From Dipetalonema caudispina (lineage: Eukaryota; Nematoda; Chromadorea; Rhabditida; Onchocercidae), in NCBI GenBank assembly GCA_013365325.1, contig JABVXV010000279.1:20115-84114 (forward strand): a stretch of 64,000 nt of DNA, read 5' to 3'. The position numbers and the translations under genes are program-made. Under the pieces are notes generated by a model that was given only the letters and a program-made list of their open reading frames with translations, did not search any database and was not told the DNA's origin. This document shows, in pieces, positions 1 to 14,600 of the stretch (positions are counted from its first letter, which is position 1; each line of letters opens with the position of its first letter).

Positions 1-379
1 ATTCGACTTAATTTCTCTTTTAATTGCGAGAAACGTAAAAAAAATACAAAAGTTTGCCAAATCTGACTGAAACTTCGAATTTTAATGTAAATAGCAACCT
101 GTGTCTTGGATCATTGGAATTAAAAATTGTTTTTAAATCAATTTTAAATCATAAAATCATATTATGCATAATTTTAGTATTATAAGTTGAAAAGGGAAGA
201 ATGGAACTACAGCTAAAGATCATTTCCAGCGAGAAATGCAGAACTCAAACTTGCGACCTCTTCAAGTTAACCAAGCTTAAATAGCAGAAATAACTGCACA
301 ACGGAAAACACACTCTAAAATGATTGGAAAATATGTGGTAATAAGTTACTTACGCACGAATGCTTATATAAACTCAAAC
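1..379. other. ddb-1 intron
   Basis: Sequence after the fifth ddb-1 exon on the minus strand, starting with a good donor (AAG|GTTTGAG at 379). It is AT-rich with stops in all frames, and the next expected DDB1 segment (VELLGE-like) is not present, so the whole stretch is probably intron. Confidence 0.6.
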
Positions 380-2552
380 CTTCATATCCCTCACACTCAG
401 AGCTGAGTTTTCATCTTGTTCCTGATCTTTGCCCAGCTCTAACAACAACATATACAAATTGCCAGCTAAATCGGCCAATAAATATCGCTGTCCATCACGA
501 TCCACTGGAGCATAACAATTCGGATGAGTATTGTGAAGTCTTGATCCAGGCACTCCTGCATAACGCAAGGCATCATCGCCTCCTGAAAAGACCCAGTTCA
601 CAGAGAGTCAAGAATCATCAGAAGTTTTAAAACCCTACTGCTATGCTTCAGGACATGACTCCTCATTTGCCTTCCTTTCCTTATGTTGCTACTTTTATTA
701 TTGTTGCTAAACGACATGAACGATGATAATCATTTCAAATTATGAGAAAGTTGAATTACATAATTATTTGATATGATCATGATTCAAAGCTTACACCTAA
801 ATCAAAGAAGCATGTAACGAATGCTGTTAATCTAATGCAGTTATGAATATAATGAAACCGGCAATGGCTTAGATATTAATTACTATTATAACACATTAAA
901 CAGTAATTTACAGTACAAACGGCCATATTTCACGAATGTGTATTTAAAAGCACTACCAGATTGTCATACTGTGAAAGATTTTCCTCATGGTATATTAACT
1001 GTAACCACAGCTAGCCCTACATCATTAAAAAATAACCACTCAAATCATGTGATTGTAATTCAAAACAAAGTTGCAGGTTTGAATTATAGCCAACATGAAA
1101 GGAAATTCACCTTTATGATACGAAATAGCGTCGGGACCAGCAATGAGACATCCACCTACAGGTTCTGGAACACCAATCACCATGCTCGCTTCCCCTTCGA
1201 GATTATCGTGCTTCCAAAGAGGTGGGCTGAGCTCTTTATCATCAATATTAAGAGTGACTACTTTTATATGGCGCCCGTTATCATCTTGATATATGTAAGC
1301 AAGTGTTGGACGGTCTGAAAATATACTGTGAGGTATTTTTCGGTATTCGAAAGTTTATTTTTGCAGTATTGTGTTGCCTTCTTAGATAACTCGGCTAAAG
1401 GTGTTATATATTCAGTCGCAGAATTATATAAAAAAAGATTCCATGCCACAAAAACTCCGATCCTATAAAAACGCCTCCAAAACTTAATAACTTCTGCAGA
1501 AAATTGATGTTACCAGGATCAGACATAAATGTAATGTCAATGATGTACAAGTCATCACATCTAACGTTGAAACCACGTAGATCTTTCCCTTCATTCCATT
1601 GCACTACTTTTAGAAGGCCATCGTATAAACGAAATACCATCAACTACAAGAAATGTAAACAATAAAGTTGTTGTCATCAATTCTGCGCAAGGAATTAGTC
1701 TTCTTATATAAATAAAACGTTAATTGTCTCTCGTATTGTATCTTCGTATCGTCACTGAACCATCTTTTGATGATTAAATACAAGTAAAGAATATCTTACT
1801 CCCGATGAATGGACAGTTGCTATCATTCCTGTTTCGGATGGTCGTCCAACTCGATCCACAATGTGTCCTGAAGCTCGTGTACGCAACTCGCTCTCCGGTG
1901 TCCAGCGAATTATAGCCAAATGGTACTTTGCTGTCAGGATTAGCAAACTATCTACATCCTACAATGTACCAACTTTTTTATCGATTTCTCTCTCAGTTGT
2001 AGCCTAACAAAATGAAAAATGGTTGCTTCCTTTGCCTGATGGACTGGGGTGGAGATATACCAATAATTCACATTTACACTTAATTGAAAAAAAAAAAAAA
2101 AACAGTAAAAAGTTGAATTTTATTGGAAACCCAAAAGTCTAAAACCACTTTTACTTTGGTCATAGAAATGAAACAGAAATAAAAAATAAAGCTGCAGATT
2201 AATAAATCTATCACTTTATTATTTATCTGCAGAGCTTCAATGTGGAAGCAGGTTTGTTATGACACTGTCTTGTGACGTCTGTAGATGACCATCCCAATCA
2301 AGGCTATACAGATATGTAGAAAATAAGAATCCATACTTCACCCGGCGCCCTGAACAGTTTTATCGTTGCGATGCGCCCGAACACTGGACATTCCCTGTGC
2401 GGTTTTAGTCCTTCCGGTGTGACCAAAAACAGCTCCACGCGATTGGTTTTTGCTAGCACTAAATTTAGTTCCGTAGGAACAATAAAACTACCAACCAAAG
2501 CATGGGTTACTACTGTTGGCTTGTAAGCTGTCACAATATAATTGAGGGCCAT
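380..2552 (-). CDS. ddb-1: DDB1, damage-specific DNA-binding protein 1 (5' part, runs off left edge)
   Basis: Five coding exons read on the minus strand: 2552-2337, 1958-1800, 1643-1514, 1314-1111 and 582-380. All junctions are GT-AG and keep frame, giving the first 304 codons. The start ATG at 2552 opens with MALNYIVTAYKPT, matching the DDB1 N-terminus; further landmarks are LILTAKYHLAII, GRPSETGMIA, FRLYDGLLKV, GEASMVIGVPEPVGG and QRYLLADLAGNLYMLLLE, in the order of human DDB1. This covers most of the first beta-propeller (BPA), the surface that docks CUL4 in the CRL4 ubiquitin ligase; DDB1 is the adaptor that links CUL4 to DCAF substrate receptors and acts in nuclear DNA repair and replication control. 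The remaining two thirds of the protein lie beyond base 1. No breaks were seen. Confidence 0.94.
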
Positions 2553-5500
2553 TTCAAGGCTCCCTAAAATTTCATTTAAAATTTTAATTTCTATGTCCAA
2601 CTGCCCGATTAAGCGATAATTAGCGGAATCCCTACATAAAATTAAACATAGACAAAAACCGCACAAACAAAAATAACAGAACAAATAACACCAAACAGCA
2701 ACAAAATACTTATTTCGAAACATAAGTCCCCAACAATTCACTCAACCTAATACCAGAGTTAACGCAACCCACCCATGAAAACTTTGTATCTCAGGGGAAA
2801 ATGATGTAGGGCATTTTCAAAATAGAGAATTGTTTGGCATTAGCATAAAAATCCATATGTGTTGTTGATCAGTGAAGACTAGACAATTCAAATATTATCT
2901 TAATTTTGAAATCGGAGTTAAACAATCGGTGATGAAGGAAAATTGGACAGAATAATTCAACAAAATGTGTCGTAAATCGTGCAATTGTCTCCTACCCAAA
3001 GCAGCTTGAAAGAAGTGCTAGAATGAATCATAATACAGCACTGTTGAAGTCGAATATTTAGGCTACAATATTACCATCATGCAATTTGTGCACGAAGACT
3101 AACTGGACATAAATGTTAGATAGATCACTTAAAGTCTATGTTGAGCGCTTGATGTGAATAACTGATCACCCCCTGGAATCTTCTAATGGTACAATATAAT
3201 TCATTGTTATTATGCAGAACCGATGATGCATTGTAATAATTATTTATTTCGCATTTCAGTTTCTATCTTCAGGAACATTACTGGCATTTAGTTCAGGAAG
3301 GTTTACCTTTCTTTGTCTCTCTTCCCTTTATAATACATCGACCATTCCTTTTTTTGTTTTTGTTATTAGTCACAGCGGACAATTGCTTTGACATTTAAGA
3401 TTATGCAGCAAATCGTCCTACACTGTTGATGACTTGTTCTACTGAACTTCCGGATTCCATCTGAACGATTAATATCATTGGAGTTAAAAATTATACCTCC
3501 GATTTTAGATTGCTCCACATTTTATTGGTATTTTTCATATTCCTCCAGAATTTGCGTGCAAGATGTTTATTCAGCTCAATCAATCGAAATGATTCGATGT
3601 GCGGAGATAGCTGAATTGTCTCATTAAAATCAGATCACAATCGCTTTGATAATTGACATTCTTATGCATTAGCAATGTCAATGTCACTTCTGATACCATG
3701 ATTATTTATATATCCGTATGATCGAAGCAGAAGTTGCTCAATGCGAGAAAATAATCTAGCAGGAAATGAAAAGATATCAACTGAAAATACATTTGTGCTG
3801 CCAAAATTTTAAAAATATTCAACATTCAATATAACATTTTAAAATTGGATCGAATTTTCTCTTTCTTTTGATCGGAATGAGACCAAACTTAACATAAAAG
3901 AGATAGTCCTCACAAAAATTCAACTATATGGCTCAGCGTATTCTCATTTTTACATCAAGTACTCAAATTAATAAGGAAATTTCATAATTTTTCTTATTCA
4001 ATTTAATCTATAAGTAAAAGAAATATCGGAATGAGGTCAAGGCTGGGTCAAATGACTAATTACATCGGAACAGCATAGAATTAGACTGTGTATATGTTAT
4101 TTTATAGTTTCAGCAAGTGCGGATGTTGTTTGTGAGGTAAAAGATTATGTGCATTGCGGTGCTGTTACAAACATCTTGCAGAAATCGATTCGAAGAAAGC
4201 ACCTACTTCATTTTAAAGCTGAAAATGAAGGCAGCTATTGCTTTTTCAACAAGCTTTTAGATTTTCCACAACGAATGAGTGAAATGATTGTTAAGTTTCG
4301 AATCAATGTTAGGCATTTCATTCATCTTCACATGCCTAAAATTTTCTTATCATGAATAGTCACAATTTTGAATTATTCTATTAATTGATTAATGACAAAC
4401 CTTAGCATGGTAGAGATATCTGGCATCAATTTATAGTAAAATATGTATTCAAAATTAGGTTGCACCATTGTAGCGTGCTGAAACTTTTAAAAACAAAAAA
4501 CCTGGATAGAAATTCAAGTAATAAATGCTATGTCAATTAGATGGGTAAATTAAATAAGAATTGTTTATGTTCTAGATGTATTGTGCTTACTAATTAATAT
4601 TGAAGGTATGTCACTGATTAAGAAATGTAGGAAGTTTTATATTTTTTCGCTTGTGCAACAGTCTGTTTGCTATCATAAATTCCATTTATGTATTACCGAT
4701 AATTGCTTTATCAATATATTTTTTTTTCATCCTTATAAGCTCTATATACTTCTGTGCAATTAAGTCTCAATCATTTTGAATGCACACTTTGTAATGACAC
4801 ATTTCGGACCTTCACTTGTTCGATTTGCAATCTTATCAGAAATGTCAAAACATATCCTATCATTTATCAAACATATCCTTACCAGTTCATCTCATATATT
4901 TTCTTTTCCCATAGCTTTTCGCTAGATAGTTCGGAAAGTATTTGTAGAATTCTTCAAAACCTTCTATACAATATTTCAGGAATAATCTGCAAGAATTTTG
5001 CAATACTTACCCGATGCCAAGCTTCAGAACTAAACACATTTATCGTTCCTGAAAATGATTTTCTAAAAATGACTTTCGCTCAGTATCATCTTGATACGCA
5101 AGGTGTTTTACATTAAGATTCAATGTTAACTCATTCGCATGTGAATGTGAACGGAATCATTTGATAGCTAGGCTTGTTTTGTGTGACCAATTCATGGCTA
5201 GCCAGATAGTTTTGTTTTTTTGCAAAAATTGAAGCTATCATTCTTTTATTACTTGGGATTACCGGTCTTTCTCCTTCTATAACAAGCACAAGTGCGCATG
5301 ACATAACCTTTCAAGCAGCTAGAGGGTTCATCGAAAACATATAGATGGATTGCTGATTCCGAAAAAAATATTGGAAATGAATTATTTCAGTTTCAGTTGT
5401 AATGCTTTCACTGTTAACGGTTAATTGGTTACGAATACCGTTACTACTGTCGCTATTGTTGCAACTACACTGTGGTGCACCAGCAGAACAAGTCACATTC

Positions 5501-5649
5501 GAGTAAATTTTCAATCCCTTTCGATAATTTTGCTTCAAATTTTTATTTTAAGGTTAAAAAAAGAAATTCTACGTTTGACAATTTTCATCATAGAATTACC
5601 AGTTAAAGTTGAACTTTTCAAATTCAATTGAATTTTGAAATTTCTGCAG
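2553..5649. other. divergent intergenic region between ddb-1 and the calcium channel gene
   Basis: About 3.1 kb of AT-rich sequence between the ddb-1 start codon (minus) and the first certain alpha2/delta exon (plus). It must hold both promoters and the missing signal-peptide exon of the channel gene. Two exon-like pieces are bounded by good splice signals: 4115-4137, which contains ATG at 4124 and leaves in the phase required by the exon at 5650, and 4576-4605, whose phase does not fit. Longer open frames here have no coding-like composition. Confidence 0.5.
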
Positions 5650-8600
5650 TGTACAAAAATGGGCCAATCTTTTGAGTGAACATCTGCAAGAAATGTTTAG
5701 TGGTGCTACCAAGGAAACTGATATCATTGCGGTATACTTTCTATCTCCTTTGTTAAAACTTCAGCATTTTCGGGTTTCATCTTCACAGTCTTCATGCGAA
5801 TTTCGGGTTGGAAGATTATGAACCCAAAATTTGGCTCAACTTATAGTCACATTTTTTGTAAAACATTTGGTTTTATGGTTTTAAATATTGTATGAAGCAT
5901 GAAATAGCTAATACTAAGTAAATAAATACGTATCAAATCGATTTTCTCAAAACAGAACCATTGTAGATGTATAAAAATTATGGTGAAGTTGAAATATTTG
6001 ATCCTCGAATTGAGCTTAAAAAGACAAAAAATGCAGTCGAGGCATACTTGAAGCGACGTGCTAAAGTTGCTTGGGTATGTTTATCATTTCCAAATTAAGC
6101 AATTATGCAGATGAAATCAACAACAAAGATTAACGAAAATTATTGTTTCATTTGGAATTCAAATTGTTCAAAACAGAAGCATCAAATTAATCTGGCCATA
6201 CATATAACCATACTGAAATATACTGGATGAACTGATAAGTCTACATTTGAATTTAACTCCCATTTTAAACTGGATTTAAAATTCAGGAAGCAAAAGTAAC
6301 CTTGGAATCACGTACTCTGGCTAATCTCACTGAACATGATGTAAATGATCCGACGAGCACTCACTTCATACGTTTCATGGCAGCTAAGCAAGAAACTGAT
6401 GCTGCACGAGTGTACGTACACGATCATACCGCTAGTGTGATCGAGGTAATCTGTTAGAATTTCTATTCTCGATTATTAAACTCATGAAAATCGAGAAATC
6501 AAACGAATGGATCTACTATTCGTTCGATTCTGCATCGGGAGAGATTCACATAATGATGATATAGCTCTTCAATAATTGAGTTTTTCCATTTTGTAATCAG
6601 TTGGACTCTATCTGTTACTGTCAAGATCTGTTACTATTAAGAAACTGTTAAGATCGAATCTAATTTAATTCGACCTTAACAGTTTTCTTTTCTCAGTGTA
6701 TTTTTGCAGGTAAACAGTACACGACGGTTTAATTTAACACCAAATGCCAATTTGTATGGAATTCCAACGAGTTCACTCTCTTCTGCCGTCCATGTCCCAA
6801 CACCGGTTTATGACCGAAGTAAGAGAGTAGCTTAGTTGAATATTTTAAAATCATAATGATTTGCTTATTGTGTAAGCGGAATTCTTTTTCCACATTCTGT
6901 TAGACTTTGAATAAATTAGTATATGTGGCGACAAATCTACACAAGAATCACCGACGAACTTTAACCTTTCGCATTTCTCTTCCTTGATTTGGAGCTAAAA
7001 TTTAATATATTATGAACGAAATTTATTTATTTTGAATTTATACGAAAACAAATAAGCTAAAATTGAACACTTTTTGTAGACCCAGAAGTGTTGCTGAAAA
7101 TAAATTGGTCTGATATCGATCACTTATATCGAGCAAATCAAGAAGAAACACGTGACCTCGCTTTTCAGATGTTTTGCTCGGAATCTGGGTTTATGCGGTA
7201 TTATCCAGGTAGATATCAATTTACGCATTTGTTTTCCATGACCTGTCGAAAGATTAATTTTTTTCCTTGTTTTGTGATTAGATTGTCATTTTTGGACATC
7301 TTTTGAGCTGTTTTTAAAATTATGATTATCTTAGGTTAATGTTTCTCCTTGATTGCAAGCCATTTGATCGGCTGTTTTCATTTTACAGCAGTATCATGGA
7401 TATGGGATAATCGTGTGGAAAAACTTGATTTATTCGACTGCAGGAGTACGGAATGGTAAATATGAACATTTTTATAAAAATCATTGTTCCCCGCTTTTTC
7501 GTCTATGCTATAATATGATTTTATATCACATTTCTTTCTTAATTTTTATTGAATGGAAATCATTTCAACAACTGAAAAGGCTATTATACTTGAAGACTGT
7601 AGAAATTCACGTCAACTATAATTTGTGTCTGTCATAACAATTATTTTCGGTTCATTTATGGTACTTTCCTTATTATTTTCTGGTTGGATGTGAATTTTTG
7701 TTGTGCTTTTAGGTACATTAATGCTGCGACGCTATCCAAGAATGTCATTATAATGTTAGATATGTCTGGCTCAATGCTTGGCCAGAGATTCGAAATAGCC
7801 AAACAAACTGTGGAAGCAATATTGGAAACACTCTCCGACAATGATTTCTTCAACATATTACTCGTTAGTACTTTTTCAGATCGTTTGCGCCAAAGGTTGA
7901 ATTTGAGGTCGGATTTTTACATGGGTAATTTCTTCATGCCTTTATTTTTGATGATAAAGTTATTATCCTGCAGTTTTCAAAAACGGTTGGTTTTTTGGAT
8001 GAATGTAGTGAAAAAGCTGGGTTATTGCAAGCAACAGTTCGCAATAAGAAGGTATTTTTTTTGTGCATTTTCATTTTTCTTATCAATCTCTTTTAATTGC
8101 TTTTTCATCTTTAATTAAGTCTTGTGCTTCAGTTGATGAATTATTTTTGTATTTTGATTGGTTGTTTAAAATTTTCATTTTCAATACCGTATTTTAATTC
8201 TAAGGAGATATGATCGGCGTATGGGGGGTAATGTTTCAGATGCTACGAGCCCGACTGAATGGTATGTCATCAGAAGGTAAGGCAGAATATGAAAAAGGCT
8301 TGATTAAAGCCTTCGAAACATTGATGAAAGTAAGTTTTTCTTTCGTGAAGAAGTTTTTTAATTTGCAGATAAGTGGATTTTGAGATATTCAAACCAGCTT
8401 TCTTGTTGCTTCGGCTTCATGTTTGATGTGTTTGTCGTGTAACTGCTTGAAACTAAGAGTGCAAGGCTTAGCTTTTATAACTAGTGTACATGCCTATTAC
8501 TTTCAAACTATCTTGCTAGCATTGAAGCACTAACGTTAACTATGTGTTAAACTATGGTTGATTATGGATTTACAAGCTTTTGGATACAAGTAGACCTGTG

Positions 8601-11600
8601 TCATTTGACAAGATGCACTTGCTAAGTTAATTAGTCTGAAAGGGATATCGTGTTTTTCGTTTGTGTTTTTTGTCAATTTATTGTCGTTTGCGCTTCATCC
8701 ACATACAGCTTCCCGGATCGGTCAATTTCACGACAACTGAAGAATTGGCAACACGTCAGGAGCTAGCTGGTGGTGTACTACCTGCTGATGTTCATTACAT
8801 CGCTGTTCAAGATCATATCCTTGTGGTCCCGAATCATCTTTATCAGGCAGTAAGTGCTAGCTATCACTAGCTGTGTTTGATACTATAAGCGACATAATAT
8901 TTATACAAGTTTATCCTTGAAAGGTAAAACTAAGCCGTTGACCGCTGACTTTTCGCATGTGCTGCTTCCTTTCATTACTTGTTCGTACCGCTTAAAAACG
9001 CTTAGGCACCTCATTTGAACGCTTTAGCATCAGTGTTGCAAACAGCATCATCATATTTATGAATTCAAGGAATTTAAATAATATCAAGTTGGATAACACA
9101 ATAAGTTCAAAATAATTGGAAATTTTGTTTCTTTGTCGAATTCAACTTTTGAATATTGATTTAAAATTGTGATGAAGTAACAAGTTGTATGTGAAACACA
9201 TCGCTTTTTGCTTAAATTAATAGAGAGCAGAAAAGAAGTTCCTGTTCTGTATTGAAGAAATGGACGAGAAACCAAAACGAAGAAGCTGGATGATTCCCCA
9301 GAAATCTTCATCTAACAAAGTCTGATGAAATGTCGGTATTAAATAATGTAGGTATTATGCTTTTATTACAGATGCGTAATTATACCGGAAAGAAGGCACA
9401 GTTTGGTTGTAATGACATTATTATGCTAATTACTGATGGAGCACCCAATTATTTCAAGCAAATTTTCCATCTGTACAATAAAAATAAATCGGTAAATGAC
9501 TTCATCATTTTATGTTGGATATTACAATACTCTGATATAGTTTCTCAACTGAACACTTCATATCTTGAATATGTAATGACCAGCTGTAAACTTCATCGTA
9601 TAAATCTTATCTAATAAGCCTAGAAATTTTAATTCCTAGGATTACATTCAATTGAATAATAATTGTAGGTTCGCTTCTTTTCATTTCTAATAGGAGAAGA
9701 AGCAACAGATGTGGCACAGGTGAAATGGATGGCATGTGAAAATAAAGGTTTCATGGTACATATCAGTAATTTGGCTGATGTACAAGAGAAAGTTCAGGTA
9801 TCTGAAGTTACTTACAATCTGTGCTAATTTTGGTACCAGTTGTAATAGTGATATTTACAACCACTAATAAACTGGTCAGGGGCTAGCAATTCAAATTTAT
9901 TTCTAAAGAATGATTCATCGGACCAGCACTTCATAATTTTGTTACCCATCTGTTTATTGGCTTCTGTCAGAATCGGATGAGGCATAATGATCTGTTATTT
10001 GCTTAGTGACTCGGCTACAGTAGTTTCTATCAATAACTTTAATTGATATAGAGTTTTTTTTAGATTTTTGAAGATACATTAGAAAGATTTATTTGATTTT
10101 AAGCATTATATCAAAGTAATGAGTCGACCGGTTGGTAGGCATGGTGCAAGTTTTGGTGAAAAGGATGCCATTTGGAGTGGTATATATAAGGAACGATTGG
10201 TAAACCTGACATTTCATTGACTTTTACGGAAATATTTATGATAAATATTCATGTTATTCACTAAAACTTTCTGAAATATTAACTAATCCGCATCTTTATG
10301 TTGAAAGATGTTTTTTTTTTTTTTTTTTCTAAAATATAAAAATCTGTAAAAACATAAATTTTGACGAAAATGTAGGAAATTTATGAAGAAAAGTATAAAT
10401 TTCTGGACTCTTCTCGACAAATAGATTTAATTTTTTCCAGCTAACAATCAGTCAAAGCCCAGTGAAGAAAGTAAGTTTTAATTTTTATTATTTCTAGATT
10501 TTGCATTGCAACTTTCCTTTCAGTTACCTACATTTCTCATAAATTGATTAAAGTATGTCATAATAACTGTATTTTCCAGAAATCCCGCATCAAACGTGTA
10601 GATCCAAGGGTTAGTTGCTTTTCATATTTCAGAATTTTATTTTGAAAACTTCTAGTGATATATGGTATCACGATTTGCATCATTTTGATTTTTAAAAAAA
10701 TTAGAAAAGTGAGGCAATGATTGCTCTAGCATTGAGACCCTCTGTTTATAATTCTCTTGTTCACTTAATTCCTGAAGACCTCAACGTTGAATGACCCCCT
10801 AAATATATATATGAGAAAGCAAATTCAGAATTGTTCTGTTTCTCATCGTATAACCCTTATCCAACCTTTATGTTTACTTTCGATTTTCCCAACTTTTTAA
10901 TCGTTTTATGAAGTTGTGCTTAACTTCACAATGGCTTGACAAGTTACCGATAACCAGGATATTTTTGTTTATTTTTAGACCGAAATGTTGGTTACAACGG
11001 TAAGTTATCCTGTGATCCAGGATGAAGAGTTGATGGGAGTTGCTGCCGTTAGTGTACCAGTCACTGAATTGGCACAATTGGTCCATACCGTAAATGTAAG
11101 ATATGTTACATTGTTGGATGATAAACCTGACCTCCATATAGCATATAGTTGTCGGAATTCCTCGATATGCGATTTGATATTAAGTGACGTTCAAGAAATA
11201 TTATAGTGACAGGAATGAGTTTAAGGTTTAGAAAATTTATCAATTTACAGTTTGGAAGTCGGAGCTATGCATTCATGCTGGATAACAATGGTTATGTGAT
11301 GTTCCATCCACAAATGCGACCTCTGGTAAGTGTAGATCATTGCAAATGAGAATGGTAATTTATGAATGAATTTTTAATACTTCCATTATGAGTTTGATCA
11401 GGTCGTCATGAAAAAAATATAAAATCTTTAAATCATATTCGTTATAAAATAGTTTAGATCAAATTTTATAGGATCCGGAAACAAAACAGATGAAGTTAAA
11501 TTACAACAATATCGATATTCTGGAACTTGAAGTACCTCAGAATCAACAAATAGTTAGTTTTGTGTCACAATTTTGAAAATTTTGAACTTTGAATCTTTAA

Positions 11601-14600
11601 TGTGATAGGTTTGTTCAGGATACCTTCTACTCTTCGTGTCGTTCTTTCTGTCTAATTTCAATTTACATTCCTATTTGCGGTTTTTTAGTTAAACGATCAT
11701 TTATCAGTGAAGAATCGTTTACAGTACGATACTAGTGAGGTAAAATTCTGCGCCACTGCTAGTTTCTCTCTGTTATGCATTATAGCTGCATGCCATATCT
11801 TTCCTATTTGTGGTTTTTTTTTTTTTTTTTCTTTTGAACATTGTTGATCCATCTAGTTGATTTCATGCGAGCTATTTTGAAAAATTTTCAAGATGATTTC
11901 TAATTAAACAAGAAAAAAAAAATGAAACTTGATGTTTTGTACCTCTTTATCTTTTGAATTTTTTATGCGGTCTTTGCGCACTCTGCACTTGTGCTTTTAC
12001 TCGTTGTTGTTGTTTTTGAATGACTTCAAATCATATCCTATTTGTTGTTCGATTGTTCATTTCTTCAGAATCGCTTCTTATTGAAGAAGCAAATTTTTAT
12101 GATGATATGAATTGAAATTTAGAAAATGATAAGTTCTATTCTGTGCACTTCACTGCTTCACTTAAATGTTTATTTTGAAAAGAAAAGTTTTGATTTAATA
12201 TTTCAGATACGTAGTTCAATGGTTAATTGTAATAGTGGCAAGGCATATACTTTGGATATATTGTATGCAACATCCAACTTAGTAAGTTTATTCATTTTTT
12301 ACTCGTGAATTATTGATTTATTTAAATGATTTGTAATGTTGGCTGCAGGAACGTGTGTACCGTCAATCGAACAAGTATTATTCGGAATGCCTGAAACAAT
12401 CACTTTTCACGTATGTTTTTTTTTTTTTTTGCTGAATGCTATAGATTAATAATTTTTGAGGATCGTCTGGATTCGGAAAATCCGAGATAGTTCTTTGATT
12501 ATACAAAATTAAGAATTCATCTTCTACCAAAATTCAAAAAAAAAAAAAAAAAACATATGTGTTTATATGTTAAACAACTATCAATCTTTTTCCTTTATCG
12601 TTAAACTGCTGAATGTTTTAAACAGATATATTCCCTCATCACTTTGATTGCAGTATTGGATTAGCAGTAGCGAAAGGTGACGAGAAACGAATAAAACCGA
12701 AGAAAGAAATTAACTATGGTGATGTGAAGCTATTGTGGTATGATATGCCAAACTGGCTGATGCATCCCACTTGGTGTGATTTCCTTTTTTTTTGATTTCT
12801 GCTAATGAGTTATTTTTCGGTAACATTGAAAAATATTTGGCAAAATGCAAGTGAACTATGTGTTTGACATTATTTGTATTAAAGCAACAATACTTTCAAT
12901 TTTTTCTTCAGGCGCTACTGCTTACTGAATGACCGTGAAACGCAGTTAACTCCTGAGGCTGCATTTCGTGAGTATGTTCGAAAAATGCGTACAGATGGAC
13001 GTTTACCCAAACTTTGTGAATATCGAAAGCCTCTCATCAACCGATTCCTATTTGATATGAAAGCAACAAATGGTTTAACAAATTTATGGGATGTCAACTG
13101 GAAAGACAATAGAAAGTAACATTACGCTTTTCATGCTTATTATCCATTGTTGTTTGAGTATTTCTTGTTTTGGTTGCTAGCTTATATCAATGTTCTCATG
13201 TATCATAAGGAAGTCTTGCTGTTAAGATTGTTGTTAAAGTTTTTATTACAGGAAACAAATTCACCTTGTTTGGTTTGCTACCGTTTCGGGTATGATAAAA
13301 TATTGGGATGAGTTACCGGATGGATTGACAAATGTCAATCCTAACTTGCCGCCAACGGTGACGCCGGAAACTGCATCAGTGCCGAAACTAACAACAGCTG
13401 GTTCTCAAGCAATACCGAAACAACAAATGTTTGTTTAAAACTGTATTGTAGGCCATATTAGTTGGTGCAATACAGAAAAGTTTTAAAAAATTTCGTTTGG
13501 ATTCGTAAGATGATCTAATTCTAGACTGTTAGTTCTAACATAGAGTTTGCAAAGTTCGAGCGAATATGGCTTTAAAAGAAAACTTCCTATCCGGATAAAT
13601 CCGAAAGTAGAATAGAGTTAGTTTACAAGGAATCCGATTGAACTGGATTTATCAAATAATTAGTTTGTTATTCAAGAGAATATCCTATGTATGCCAGACT
13701 ATGATTTTTGAACTTAAAAATGAATCAGCAAATGCATTGTCGTTTCCAGAAGCTATCAACACTTTATCAGAGACTTAAATCGTCGTTCCAGTGAAGATCA
13801 GTACTTTCAACGCAGCGTTCGGATGCCAGGACGTTTGGTTGTTGATGTAAACAAGGAAAGTATGTATCATCGCACTTTGTTAGCAGTAAAGAAAGTTTCC
13901 GGATCAAATCATCTATTTGAAGCATTTGTTTAGCATACCTTTGGTATCAAAAAGGGACGCAATCAGCTTATGGTCGTCCAGAAAATATTTCGCTTCTTCT
14001 AACGGTCACTAAAGCGCTGCATATTGATGGTGCATTAGTTGGTGTGGTGGGATTGGAATGGACGCTCGACTATATGGCAAAAGTAATGAGAAAATTCGGT
14101 TGTGGGCCACAGGTAAACCAATTTTTGTTGTATATTAATTTAAACTGATTTGTTTCAAATTAATTTCTATAAATTCCTAAAACAATTTTTAGTTTTTGGA
14201 AAATTTGCGGCAAATTTCGTGTGGTTTACAATTTTTAAAAAGATATTTTATTGAAGGATGAGCGCCGATGGTGTTTTCTATTGGATGAACATGCATATAT
14301 CGTTTACAGTAGTTTGAATACTTCTATGAGTAGCAGTAGTAGATTTCCTGGTGATAAAACAGGAATCCCGAAAAATTTCGGTTTGTTAGGACGTTGGTTT
14401 GGGTCGGTGAATCGAGTTACAGAAAGGACGATGACACTATTGTTAAAGAATAACTACTATACCGAGTATGCTCAAAAAATTTTGATAGATGTTTATAGTA
14501 TTCAATATTTCCAAGGTTTCTTATCGCCAGGATGAATGTTTCAGTTGAATTTTTTGTCAAAAATATTTGGTTAAAATTAATTAAAATTACTTTTTTTACA

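Noticed and set aside
4576..4605. 30-base segment with strong acceptor and donor, encoding a hydrophobic VLCLLINIE
   Set aside because: Attractive as part of a signal peptide, but its phase does not match the exon at 5650 and no start exon joins it.
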